DNA of 64,000 bases from Flavobacterium humidisoli (GTDB lineage Bacteria; Bacteroidota; Bacteroidia; Flavobacteriales; Flavobacteriaceae), in assembly GCF_023272795.1 (NCBI RefSeq), contig NZ_CP096829.1, positions 310,001-374,000 on the forward strand. The letters are read 5' to 3'. The notes under the pieces are model-generated. The model had not been told where the DNA came from and did no database searches. It saw only the letters and a program-made list of their open reading frames with translations. Shown one piece after another: positions 28,294-37,825 of the stretch. The translations under genes and the position numbers were made by a program. The first letter of the stretch is position 1; each line of letters starts with the position of its first letter.

Positions 28294-30045
28294 TTATTCA
28301 ATTTTTATTTTATTCTCGATTAATTTTGCAAAATATTCGGCTCCAGCGTGAGTTAAATGTGAGCAATCTTGACTTATAAACTTACAATCAGGAGTAAAAA
28401 CGGGAATATTACCATTTTTATCAATTATTAAACCAATAAGATCAATGTACTTATCTCCCCACTTCGTTTTCATTTTATAATTTCCTTCAAGATAACCTTC
28501 TCGCATGTTTATTCTTTGCTCACAATAATTTGGCTTATGCCTGTTATTATAAATTACGCCATTATTCTTACCAAAATTTTTTGTCCCGATAATCCATGTC
28601 CTTTTCATATCTATACTAAAGTGGGCGATTATTTGTTTTAAATTTAAATTAGAAGAAATTTCGTTTGATTCAGAGAGATAAATATAATCAGCCATATTTA
28701 ACCTAGATTTAATATCCTTACATCCATAAATATCAAAAACATATGATATTTCAATTTTGTCTCTATATTTTGATTCTAACAAGATATTCGCCCAATCTCT
28801 TGCAAAACTGTTTCCAATTATTAAAATTTTTACTTTCTTAACATCTGTAAAATTCTTATCCAACTTATAAATTCGGTCATTATAAAGGGCATGCATATTT
28901 CGTTTTACATTGTTTTTTGTTATTTCTAACTCTGGCACATCATTAACCACACCTGCATTTTTATATATAATAAGAGAAATCGCCGTTGTTGCAAATGACA
29001 AGAAAAGTACCCCACTCAATAATAATTTTAAAGAAATTATTTTTTTATCCCTAAATATTTGCTCAACGAAGTAATATGATAATATAGAAAAAATTATTAT
29101 AATAATAAAAAGCAATAAAAAAACTTCAATTGTAATTGAGTCTGATATAGTATACCTATAAAAGGCTAAAACCACTTGATGCCACATGTAAAGGCTGAAA
29201 CTAATTTTACCTATAAATATCATTAGTTTATTTTCTAAAATAAAAGAAGAAAATTTATCTTGATTTTTATTCGATGTAATCAATAAACCTAGTGTTGTCA
29301 AAACTGCAAATAATATTTTCCAATCATTAGAAATTCTAATGAAAAACACACTTAACAGTGATATTAAAAAAGCAAATTTATATTTTCCGTTTAAATTCTT
29401 GTTAATAGTTAATATTGCACCTATTCCACCAAACGACAGCTCCCAAAAACGGTATTGAATCAAATAAAACTTTGAATTAGTATCAGAATAAAAGAAAAAC
29501 AAAAGCACAGAAATTGCAGATAATAATATCAATAATGGAAGAATATATTTTACCTTCTTACTATTCCCAAATATCAAAAACAAAATAGGGTAGATAAAAT
29601 AAAACTGCTCCTCAACCCCTAAACTCCAAGTATGCATTAAAGGCTTATATTCATTTACAATATTCCAATAGTCATGTGTTGTTATAAGTTGTAAAATATT
29701 GTTTGCAAAAAAATTAGTTGCCACGACAGATTGTGCTAAATTTTCCAAGTCATCAGGCAACATAACTATAACACCTATAACTATAGTTAGTGTTAAGATA
29801 AGCAGTACTAGAGGAATAATTCTCCTTACCCTTCTTATATAAAAATTAGTAACAGAGAACTTATTTTCTTTTGACTCCCTATATACTATAGTAGTAATTA
29901 AATATCCACTAATTACAAAAAAAACATCAACCCCTAAATAACCATTTGAGAAAAAACCGAAATGAAAAAATATAACCGCTAATACTGCAATAGCACGCAA
30001 CCCATCTATATCAGTTCTATAATAGTCCTTTATTTTATTATCCAT
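28294..30045 (-). CDS. OafA/YrhL-type acyltransferase with C-terminal SGNH domain
   Basis: A 583-residue O-acyltransferase. Residues about 10-370 form the ten-helix acyltransferase-3 domain with DGLRAIAVLAVIFFHFG at the start and HTWSLGVEEQFYFIYPIL. After a linker comes a periplasmic SGNH domain with ILIIGNSFARDWANIL and a CSHLTHAGAEYFAKLI tail carrying the catalytic His. This fused layout, as in OafB/OafA-type enzymes, O-acetylates O-antigen or capsule sugars from a cytoplasmic acetyl-CoA pool. It is a second, independent O-acetylation system besides the MBOAT/SGNH pair at the left edge. Confidence 0.94.
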   Translation of the reverse strand: MDNKIKDYYRTDIDGLRAIAVLAVIFFHFGFFSNGYLGVDVFFVISGYLITTIVYRESKENKFSVTNFYIRRVRRIIPLVLLILTLTIVIGVIVMLPDDLENLAQSVVATNFFANNILQLITTHDYWNIVNEYKPLMHTWSLGVEEQFYFIYPILFLIFGNSKKVKYILPLLILLSAISVLLFFFYSDTNSKFYLIQYRFWELSFGGIGAILTINKNLNGKYKFAFLISLLSVFFIRISNDWKILFAVLTTLGLLITSNKNQDKFSSFILENKLMIFIGKISFSLYMWHQVVLAFYRYTISDSITIEVFLLLFIIIIIFSILSYYFVEQIFRDKKIISLKLLLSGVLFLSFATTAISLIIYKNAGVVNDVPELEITKNNVKRNMHALYNDRIYKLDKNFTDVKKVKILIIGNSFARDWANILLESKYRDKIEISYVFDIYGCKDIKSRLNMADYIYLSESNEISSNLNLKQIIAHFSIDMKRTWIIGTKNFGKNNGVIYNNRHKPNYCEQRINMREGYLEGNYKMKTKWGDKYIDLIGLIIDKNGNIPVFTPDCKFISQDCSHLTHAGAEYFAKLIENKIKIE

Positions 30046-30192
30046 TTAAAATTTAAAATTATACTCTTAATAACCTTTACACTTTTTAAAAATCATCAAT
30101 TAAAGAATTTCATTTTTCTTTATTTTGCATATCATTTCAAAATAAACATTTGTCATAATAAACAAAACGTTTAAGCGCTCCCTAAAATTCAT

Positions 30193-31212
30193 TTACAACT
30201 TTCTCAATATATTAAAATAGCGTATAAAACCAACATTGTTTCTAGTAATGATTTTAAATTTAATTAGGTAAAATAATATCTTCTCCAGATTAGAAAAATA
30301 ACTCTTGTAAGTTAACTCTTCCTTAATTACTTTTTGAAAAAACAACAAATCAAAGACATTGTTAATAATGCCTTGCTTGACTTTTTCATCGCCTTTGTTC
30401 ATTAAAACGCTATGTATAATTGAAAATATCATTTTTATATATAATATTTTGAATTTTTCATAGTAAACTTCAAGTTTGTTCTTTTCTTTAAGGAAATCAT
30501 AAAGACCGTCTAATACTATTGCCTTATCCAAAATTTTGGAAGAAATTGTTCTCATTATCGACCCTGGCCTTTGCCTATACCCTATTAAAACAGTCTCAAT
30601 TTTTGAAACCTTATTGGCTGAGTAGAATGACCTGAATATAAAATCTAAATCTTCGAACCAAAGTCCTTCTTTAAAAATTAAGTCATTTTTTTTCAAAAAA
30701 TCTCGTTTGTACATCTTGTCCCAGACTGCTAATGAGATATTATTTTTAAAAAGTATATCCATTTTATCTTCTAACAAAACTAAATCACCTTCAAAATTTA
30801 TTTTATCAAATCTAAATTTCTTTTTATCAAAATTTATAAATTCGTAATAAGGTGCCATAACAATATCAGAATTATTTTGTTTAGCAGTTTCGAACATTTT
30901 ATTAATAGCGGATTTATTTTCAATATAATCATCACTATCAAAAAAAACTACATACTCTCCTTTTGCAAATTGAAGTCCATAATTTCGAGCCGAACTCAAA
31001 CCTCCATTTTCTTTTCTATACAATGTAACATTATCAAAGCGCTGAGTAAAATCAATTGCTATATCAATAGAAGAGTCTTTTGACCCGTCGTCTACCAATA
31101 TCACTTCAATATTATCTTCTATAGGTAAAAGACTATCTAAAAATTGATGAAAGTATAATTCAACATTATAAAAAGGTACAACAATACTAATTTGGGGTAT
31201 TTGAGCACTCAT
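30193..31212 (-). CDS. Glycosyltransferase family 2
   Basis: A 339-residue GT-A enzyme of the capsule type. The N-terminal core has ISIVVPFYNVELYFHQFLDSL, VILVDDGSKDSS and GEYVVFFDSDDYIEN (about 86-100) with the DxD. A conserved DKMYKRDFL helix in the middle is common in WcaA/EpsJ-like transferases. The C-terminal part is hydrophobic in places (ILYIKMIFSIIHSVL) and may lie at the membrane. Next to the polymerase gene, so it probably helps build the Wzx/Wzy repeat unit. Confidence 0.9.
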   Translation of the reverse strand: MSAQIPQISIVVPFYNVELYFHQFLDSLLPIEDNIEVILVDDGSKDSSIDIAIDFTQRFDNVTLYRKENGGLSSARNYGLQFAKGEYVVFFDSDDYIENKSAINKMFETAKQNNSDIVMAPYYEFINFDKKKFRFDKINFEGDLVLLEDKMDILFKNNISLAVWDKMYKRDFLKKNDLIFKEGLWFEDLDFIFRSFYSANKVSKIETVLIGYRQRPGSIMRTISSKILDKAIVLDGLYDFLKEKNKLEVYYEKFKILYIKMIFSIIHSVLMNKGDEKVKQGIINNVFDLLFFQKVIKEELTYKSYFSNLEKILFYLIKFKIITRNNVGFIRYFNILRKL

Positions 31213-31219
31213 AATTTAT

Positions 31220-32404
31220 TTAAAGTTTAATCCTATCAGCAACACTAAAAATAATTGGCCATAATAAGATTGTACCTACCGCGTACCACATATTATTAAA
31301 TGTGGCCAAGAGAATTATTGAATTTAATGATGCAAGGGCTGTTAGATAATATTTGCTGTCTTTTTTAATTAATAAGGGATAAACCAAAGAACTTATCATA
31401 ATAACAACATACATAAAAATTAAACCAAAAGAACCTAATGCTAAATAGGAACCGTAGTACACTGTTGGTGCATTTAATAATGGCGTAACTAAATAGTATG
31501 AAGGATCAAATGCTTCTATTTCGTCTTCATAACCAAAAATTGCAACTAATCTTTTACTAATGAAATCGGGAAACAATTGAGTTGTCGCAAAAATACCAAT
31601 ATTACTAATCTCAAAATGATCTTCTTTTTCAAGAATTATATTTTGAAGGTTTCCCATAGGGGAAATTATATATATATAACTCCAATAAAATTCTACTGGT
31701 ACTCCGCTATCAAGAAAAGAGTCAGTAGCCCCTGCAACACGTAAGAGATATTCTTTATCATCTTTAGTTTGCTCTGCCCTAATATTTCCAACAACTCCAA
31801 ATAAATAAAGTACAAGTAAAACTATACCTAGTGACCTAAAAACACTTATGAAATTGATTTTTTTTAATCGTATTAAATACAAAAAAACAAATGCAGAAAA
31901 AACTATCATAAAAGCACCTCGATTCATAATAAGTACATATGGAATCAAAGTCAATAAAAATTGAAAGAAAGCTTTTCTATTCTTGATTGCCAAATAACGA
32001 TCAGCCAATAGGATAGATAAAAAAATATTGAAGGTACCTAAAATTGAATGAAGTGTAGGAATACCTTTGAATTCATCATATGAATAAGAAGACACCAAGA
32101 AAGTCTTTACAATAGGAATTGTAAATTCATATAAAAAATCTAAACTATATCCAATTGCAATGAAGTAAAGTGCTTTTTTGATGAATAAAGGACTTAAGTC
32201 AACATTATTTACATTTATTTTCAGCGTTTTCTTTTGCAAAAATGTCAAAAGAAAAGCCAACAGAATTGTGATAAACAAAAAACCTAACAAAAATCCGCTT
32301 AATTTTGGAAACAAATCTGACCAACCAATTTGATAAAGCAGTAAAAGTGAAGAGAAAGAAATTACATATACAAAACAAGGAAGATACAATATTTTATGAT
32401 TCAT
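31220..32404 (-). CDS. wzy: O-antigen/oligosaccharide repeat-unit polymerase (Wzy-like)
   Basis: A 394-residue integral membrane protein with about eleven to twelve hydrophobic segments and no soluble enzyme domain. It has a long periplasmic-type loop between about residues 205 and 300, and the MNRGAFMIVFSAFVF segment typical of Wzy/O-antigen polymerases. Wzy proteins are poorly conserved, so the call rests on topology, length and being the only such candidate in a block that also has Wzx. It would join lipid-linked repeat units at the periplasmic face. Confidence 0.82.
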   Translation of the reverse strand: MNHKILYLPCFVYVISFSSLLLLYQIGWSDLFPKLSGFLLGFLFITILLAFLLTFLQKKTLKINVNNVDLSPLFIKKALYFIAIGYSLDFLYEFTIPIVKTFLVSSYSYDEFKGIPTLHSILGTFNIFLSILLADRYLAIKNRKAFFQFLLTLIPYVLIMNRGAFMIVFSAFVFLYLIRLKKINFISVFRSLGIVLLVLYLFGVVGNIRAEQTKDDKEYLLRVAGATDSFLDSGVPVEFYWSYIYIISPMGNLQNIILEKEDHFEISNIGIFATTQLFPDFISKRLVAIFGYEDEIEAFDPSYYLVTPLLNAPTVYYGSYLALGSFGLIFMYVVIMISSLVYPLLIKKDSKYYLTALASLNSIILLATFNNMWYAVGTILLWPIIFSVADRIKL

Positions 32405-32408
32405 ATTT

Positions 32409-33377
32409 CTAGGAGAAAATTTGTGTTAACCATTCCTCTAAAGAAAGTACTATTCTTTTATTTTGTTCAATATTAGCCCCAATAAAACTTTCTTCAATAT
32501 TGATATTGTCTAAATCGAATAGTGAAACCATTCCCGACTTTCCTACAATTTCATCTTTTTCAAAAAAAGTATTATTAGTTGCAACTTTTGTATTGCAAGC
32601 TAAAGATTCTATAACTCTCATAGCTAATCCTGTTTGTCGTGAATTACTGACATCAACCATTATACGACTCTTAGACAATATATCTAAATATTTTATTCTT
32701 TCCATATGTTTAAATGAAACAACAGATCTGTCAAGTGCTTTTCTTTTGAGAAAATATTTAACACGAGTCGTAAAAGGCATATATAAAAAAGGTTTTAAAG
32801 TATAACCTTTTACTGAGCAATATTCTTTAAATTTCAAAATGGCTTCATATCGCTCTTCAAAAAAATAACCCATAAAAAAGAAATCATATTCATATACTTT
32901 CTTTTTTTCTCTGTGCTCTTCAACATCTTTTGTATAAAACAATGGAACATACTGGATATCAAAATCTTCACAGTCCTGAAAATCAAAAGTCTTAACAACT
33001 TCGAATGAATTAATTAAATGCTTAAAAGGATTTGTTCTCTCAGAATCCCATTGATACATTATAGTTTTGCAATCTAAATTATTTAGTTTAAAAGCATCTA
33101 AAAAAGAAGGTGGCAACATATACCCTCTAATTACAAATAGATAATCATATCTTTTATTAGCTATCGAATTTAAAATTTTAGTATAATGTTTAGCTTGGAA
33201 CCTTTGCATGTAGTTGCCAAAAAAATTATTTACAATGTTAAAATCGTAGCTGTAAGATCGCTCTGCAAAAAAATCAACATTAGCCCCCATTGATTCCAGC
33301 TCACTTTTAATCATTTTTTCGTAATCATGGAATATAGGACCAATAAACAATATTTTTTTATCTTGAAAATTCATCAA
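32409..33377 (-). CDS. CgeB-like glycosyltransferase (GT-B), paralogue
   Basis: A 322-residue protein built like the product of 25956-26996: ILFIGPIFHDYEKM, MGANVDFFAERS and YDYLFVIRGYMLP in the N-half, then VDVSNSRQTGLAMRVIESLACNTKVAT in the C-half. A YQWDSE segment aligns with YTWDSF in the paralogue. Both presumably transfer sugars in the same repeat unit. Four bases separate it from wzy. Donor unknown. Confidence 0.8.
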   Translation of the reverse strand: MMNFQDKKILFIGPIFHDYEKMIKSELESMGANVDFFAERSYSYDFNIVNNFFGNYMQRFQAKHYTKILNSIANKRYDYLFVIRGYMLPPSFLDAFKLNNLDCKTIMYQWDSERTNPFKHLINSFEVVKTFDFQDCEDFDIQYVPLFYTKDVEEHREKKKVYEYDFFFMGYFFEERYEAILKFKEYCSVKGYTLKPFLYMPFTTRVKYFLKRKALDRSVVSFKHMERIKYLDILSKSRIMVDVSNSRQTGLAMRVIESLACNTKVATNNTFFEKDEIVGKSGMVSLFDLDNINIEESFIGANIEQNKRIVLSLEEWLTQIFS

Positions 33378-33423
33378 TTTTTGAATACATTAAAAAACAC
33401 TTGTGAGCATAAAAGTTGACAAC

Positions 33424-34308
33424 CTAATTTAATAACCATTTATAAATCATTCTATTTAATAATCCTTTATTTTTTAAACCTATAAAAGAATCAACTAGTT
33501 TTTTTCTTTGGAGGTCAAATTTATCACCATATAAATAATTAACTTTTTCAATCTGTAAAATGTAAGGCAATAAATAATTACCATCATTAACTCTTGAAAT
33601 AAAACTTTTTATTCGATTTCCAAATGTTATTTTTTCTTTTTCAGTAACTGTTCCAGTATGGCTACGATAATACATTAACGGCTCCTCAATATAAACTACA
33701 TTTCCAAATCCATAACCTATTAAAGCAAGTAGATAGTCGTGCATAATAATATGTTCCATATCTGATTTAAGCATTTCTTCCTTCATGCACCTATTAATTA
33801 TGCAAGTACATCCTGTTATTATATTAACGATAAGAAGTTTTCTGAAAGTAAATTTTTTAGGCACGAACTTATGAAGCTTCCAAAATGAATTATTTGTGAC
33901 AATATCATTTTGATCAATTAAACGTAAATCATGAAAGCAAACTAAAGGTTTCCCATCATCGTGAGATTTTAGATTTATAGCATTCATTTGGATTTCAATT
34001 TTATTTCTGAACCAGATATCATCTTGATCACATAAGGCAATATAATTGTTCGTCGCTAAAGAAATAGCAAGTTTGAAAGATTTGTTCGACCCAAGATTGA
34101 CATCATTAAAAAAGAGTTTTATGTTTCTATTCTTATCTTGAAACATTTTTAAAATTTCTTTTGTATTATCTGATGAACAATCGTCAACAATAATGATTTC
34201 ATTTATATCATATGTCTGCTCTAAAATAGAGTTTAACTGTTTTTCTAAAAATGCACTTCCATTATATGTACACAATACAACACTTACCTTATTTTCTTCG
34301 TAATACAT
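33424..34308 (-). CDS. Glycosyltransferase family 2 (rhamnosyltransferase-like)
   Basis: A 294-residue GT-A enzyme. VSVVLCTYNGSAFLEKQLNSI, IIIVDDCSSDNT and YIALCDQDDIWFRNKIE (about 90-106) are the hallmark of the subgroup often annotated as alpha-L-rhamnosyl- or similar deoxysugar transferases. Since dTDP-L-rhamnose can be made from genes of this locus, rhamnose or its 4-epimer is a plausible donor, but this remains inference. The C-terminal 60 residues are basic. Confidence 0.88.
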   Translation of the reverse strand: MYYEENKVSVVLCTYNGSAFLEKQLNSILEQTYDINEIIIVDDCSSDNTKEILKMFQDKNRNIKLFFNDVNLGSNKSFKLAISLATNNYIALCDQDDIWFRNKIEIQMNAINLKSHDDGKPLVCFHDLRLIDQNDIVTNNSFWKLHKFVPKKFTFRKLLIVNIITGCTCIINRCMKEEMLKSDMEHIIMHDYLLALIGYGFGNVVYIEEPLMYYRSHTGTVTEKEKITFGNRIKSFISRVNDGNYLLPYILQIEKVNYLYGDKFDLQRKKLVDSFIGLKNKGLLNRMIYKWLLN

Positions 34309-34391
34309 AATTTTAAACTATTTTTTTAATGCTAATCTGTAAACTCTAAATCTCTGAAAAACACTAAGAATCAATAAACTAATTTGATAAA

Positions 34392-35522
34392 TCACAATTT
34401 GTCATAATAATTCATCAAATTATCACAAAATTTTTCTTCTAAAAAATTTGATATTGCATAATTGTAAGCTGTAGTTGTCACTCCTTCATATTTTTCCTTG
34501 TTAGTAATGATATCACTCATGTAGTTAACAAGCTCATTCTCGTTATTATAAAGAAAACCGGTTTTGTTATGTTCAACAATTTCGGCAGTTCCGCTATCAT
34601 TATATCCAAAAACAATACAGAAATTTAACATGCTTTCTACAGTAACTCTGCCCATTGCTTCGTTTCTTGAACACATTAAAAATGCAGTTGCTTTTATCAT
34701 TAACTCATCAACGTCCTTTCTAAAACCAAGAAAATCAATATCGTTTTCAAGTCCGATTTTTACTACTTTTTCTTTTAAATAATTCTCGTAATCCGATGAA
34801 CCTTCCCCAACTATTAAGAGTTTATATCCATTATTTACTTTTACGACTTTACTAAAAGCATCTATTGCTTCTTCTACACCTTTACTTTTAGTGAGTGCTG
34901 AGCAAAATAAAAAGTACTTTTCTTTTGGCTGAGGTTTAGAAAAAATTGGCTTCTTTCTAACCGCATCATGCAAAACAAATGCTTTTTCGACAACATCAAA
35001 ACCACGTGCAACACCATTTGTAATGCAAATGATATTATCTGTTCTTTTTATCCTCTTTTTATATTTTTGAATTCCGCCAAAAAGATAAAGACCATAACTT
35101 GGATGTATATATTCTCTTAAATGCCAAATATGTCTAATATTTTTGTTTTTCGCTAAAGCGACACCAATTGCAACTACTCCAGAATTTGAATGAATAATAT
35201 TAATCTTATTTAAATCAACTATATCATATAATTCCTTAATTGCTAGTGAGTTCAAATATTTTTTATAAAATACCCGTAAAATATTTTTCAAATAACTAAT
35301 TATTCCATCAGTTTTAGGCCGTAATTCATTCCTGAAACTTACAATATGATAATCCCATCCATTTTTGTCAAAAAAATCACAAATCATTCCTCTTAGAGGA
35401 AAAACTACTGTAACAAAAACGCCTCTCTCTTTTAAAGAAGATACAATATTTATTAAAGATTGATTTGCTCCGTATGCTCCTCCATCATGGGCTATAAAAA
35501 GTATTCTATTTTCCATATGCAA
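34392..35522 (-). CDS. Glycosyltransferase family 4
   Basis: A 376-residue GT-B enzyme. ILFIAHDGGAYGANQSLINIVSSL is the N-terminal acceptor-domain loop; KYFLFCSALTKSKGVEEAIDAF begins the donor domain, and the EX7E region reads SRNEAMGRVTVESMLNFCIVFGY at about 285-307. A start at the second Met (35516) is equally possible. Intact and close to its neighbours. Specificity unknown. Confidence 0.9.
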   Translation of the reverse strand: MHMENRILFIAHDGGAYGANQSLINIVSSLKERGVFVTVVFPLRGMICDFFDKNGWDYHIVSFRNELRPKTDGIISYLKNILRVFYKKYLNSLAIKELYDIVDLNKINIIHSNSGVVAIGVALAKNKNIRHIWHLREYIHPSYGLYLFGGIQKYKKRIKRTDNIICITNGVARGFDVVEKAFVLHDAVRKKPIFSKPQPKEKYFLFCSALTKSKGVEEAIDAFSKVVKVNNGYKLLIVGEGSSDYENYLKEKVVKIGLENDIDFLGFRKDVDELMIKATAFLMCSRNEAMGRVTVESMLNFCIVFGYNDSGTAEIVEHNKTGFLYNNENELVNYMSDIITNKEKYEGVTTTAYNYAISNFLEEKFCDNLMNYYDKL

Positions 35523-35528
35523 AATATC

Positions 35529-36464
35529 TTATTTTGTCTTCCTTAAATAGTAGGTTTGAGATATGAGAGTAAAAAAAAGACGAATAACGGTCTTAGGGCA
35601 ATAAATTAATGCATTAGCAATTCCTTGATTTCTTAATACTAATAAAAATAATTCCCATCTTTCTCTATGCGAAACTTTTTTCTTATTTCTATCATTTGCA
35701 ATCAGCCAATAATTTGTAAGATGACAACCCAAAAAAAGTGTCTTATTGTATTCTTTAACCTTTTTTTCATTATAAAATGCCTCTAAAAAAAGCCTTGTTC
35801 GCGGTATATAAGTTCTATAATCCCACCCCACTTCATCATTGTAAGAATTTATTAATGTATAATCTATAAATTCACAAATTGAACTACCATTTTTTTCTAC
35901 ATACTTTAAAACCATAATAATTGTACCTACCATACTAGATAAATTATTATAATAATCTTGTAAAGACGGTTTGATTTTTTCTATATTATACACGCATGAA
36001 GACATTGTAAAAGAGCTTGAAAAAACAATAAAACTCTTAAATTCTTCAATTAATTGTTCAAATCCAATTGTTCTAAATGAAACTCCTTTACAAAAATTAA
36101 AGAAAACGGTATTTTCTTCTCTATCTAATAATTCCAAAAGATAGTCCACTATACTCTCTTTTACAAAATCATCATCTGATAAAGTCCATAACCATTTTGT
36201 ATTACAGTTTTCAAAACATCTCGCAATATTTGCATCTCCACCAACATTAACACTATTTCTTACTAAGCTAATTTTACTTAACTCTTCCCTAGTCAGTAGG
36301 CTTTCAACAGAAGATTTTGAAAAATTATCATAGACAATTAAATTAACACGATTATTTAGCTGTGGAATTAATAGTCTAATTTGTTTTTGAATTGCTTGTG
36401 GCCTATTATAAGTAGGTATAGCAATTGTTAATATTGGACAATCTTTTTTTAACTTGCTATCCAT
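35529..36464 (-). CDS. Glycosyltransferase family 2
   Basis: A 311-residue GT-A protein: LTIAIPTYNRPQAIQKQIRLL, LIVYDNFSKSS and WLWTLSDDDFVKESI (about 91-105) with the DDD acidic triad. This is the 'glycosyltransferase 2-like abequosyl' flavour that includes dideoxysugar transferases; with a CDP-dideoxysugar pathway only a few kilobases upstream, it is a reasonable candidate to use that donor. Its start overlaps the wzx stop by eight bases. Confidence 0.85.
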   Translation of the reverse strand: MDSKLKKDCPILTIAIPTYNRPQAIQKQIRLLIPQLNNRVNLIVYDNFSKSSVESLLTREELSKISLVRNSVNVGGDANIARCFENCNTKWLWTLSDDDFVKESIVDYLLELLDREENTVFFNFCKGVSFRTIGFEQLIEEFKSFIVFSSSFTMSSCVYNIEKIKPSLQDYYNNLSSMVGTIIMVLKYVEKNGSSICEFIDYTLINSYNDEVGWDYRTYIPRTRLFLEAFYNEKKVKEYNKTLFLGCHLTNYWLIANDRNKKKVSHRERWELFLLVLRNQGIANALIYCPKTVIRLFFTLISQTYYLRKTK

Positions 36465-37824
36465 TATGCCATTCTTTTTTCTTGCTAATAAAAATAGAAT
36501 AAGTCCATATAAAGGCTATTACAGTCAAAATCATATAACCAGATGTCAGACCAATTACGCCAAAATAGTTTCCAAGAGTAAGCGTAGAAATACAACATAG
36601 TATCCCTATTACCAAACTTGGAACCAACATAGGCTCTTTTTTATGGCAGCGCATATAAGTTGCCCAGCTAGAAATAGCATGATTGAGTAGAATCGGAATC
36701 ATCATAAAAAGCATAGGCAAATACGGGAGAAATCTCTCTGACAAATTCTTACCTCCTATTTTTATTTCAAAATATCGCAACACAAAAATGATTGCAAAGA
36801 GAGTTGTGAGTGCAAGTATATTAAGCAGAGTAGATTGCAAAAGTGTTCTATTAAATAATTCATCTAATTTTCCGTACTCTTTCTGTGCTATTAAACTTGA
36901 AAAAACAGGGATCTTTGTCGAAATCCAACTAAACGCTAATGAAAAAATAGAATTCAAAATAGTTAATGTCATTCCCATCTGACCTGCGACAATAGCTCCT
37001 TCTGTAGCAAAAAGAACTGGGTTGAAAAGCTGAAATATGAAATAACCACTTATCCAACTTAAAGCAATTTTCCATTGGAAAGGAAAAATCTCAGATCTAT
37101 AATTTACAGTCCATTTGTCAACTTTTGTCCATATAAATTTTAGCATTTTAATTTTAGAGCTAAATATTATCCATATTGGAACAATTAAAAAAGCTAAAGT
37201 CGCTGCTATAGGTGACGAATACAATTTAAATCCATATGAAAACAAACCTATTAATAGTAATAGTTGTATTAACTGTTGCAGAAATCTTATTTTTGCAACC
37301 TCTTTAACTCTTCCAAGACCTTCAAAATATGCCAGTAAAGGAGAAACCATTAAAGATAAAGAAGTTGTGATTGATAATATTAACCATGGAATTTGCCAAT
37401 CTACATTAATGTTCTCTTTTCCAAATTTGTTAAAGAAAACATATCCTGCGATCACCAATCCAAAAAACAATAATATTGCTATTACTGCAAACCACTTTAA
37501 TGTAAATCGCAACAATGAACTTAATCTAGAGCTTGACTCTACAGAACCCGTAAAACTAGTTTTATTCTGCCAAATCAGATTTGAATTTTCATGAGCAACA
37601 AATTGAGTGATAATTCCTGACAAACCCAACTCAAAAAAAATCTGAATGGCTAAGATGCTACCAAAGGTATAATAATATCCTTGCTCTACTTTTGTTAAGC
37701 ATTTCGCAACCATCATCAGTGAAATGACACCTCCTCCTGCTTGTATTATTCTTGATAAAATTGTAAAAGCAATCGCGCCATCAATTCCAATTTTATTGGC
37801 ACCTATTCTAATTAATTTAACCAC
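36457..37824 (-). CDS. wzx: Oligosaccharide flippase (Wzx-like)
   Basis: A 455-residue MATE-like membrane protein with about twelve hydrophobic segments and no extramembrane domain of note. The N-terminus (GIDGAIAFTILSRIIQAGGGVISLMMVA, read in parts) and length fit the Wzx/RfbX flippases that move undecaprenyl-linked repeat units to the periplasm. It lies directly downstream of the CDP-sugar block and upstream of the glycosyltransferases and wzy, the usual setting. Confidence 0.9.
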   Translation of the reverse strand: MVKLIRIGANKIGIDGAIAFTILSRIIQAGGGVISLMMVAKCLTKVEQGYYYTFGSILAIQIFFELGLSGIITQFVAHENSNLIWQNKTSFTGSVESSSRLSSLLRFTLKWFAVIAILLFFGLVIAGYVFFNKFGKENINVDWQIPWLILSITTSLSLMVSPLLAYFEGLGRVKEVAKIRFLQQLIQLLLLIGLFSYGFKLYSSPIAATLAFLIVPIWIIFSSKIKMLKFIWTKVDKWTVNYRSEIFPFQWKIALSWISGYFIFQLFNPVLFATEGAIVAGQMGMTLTILNSIFSLAFSWISTKIPVFSSLIAQKEYGKLDELFNRTLLQSTLLNILALTTLFAIIFVLRYFEIKIGGKNLSERFLPYLPMLFMMIPILLNHAISSWATYMRCHKKEPMLVPSLVIGILCCISTLTLGNYFGVIGLTSGYMILTVIAFIWTYSIFISKKKEWHNG

Positions 37825-37825
37825 A

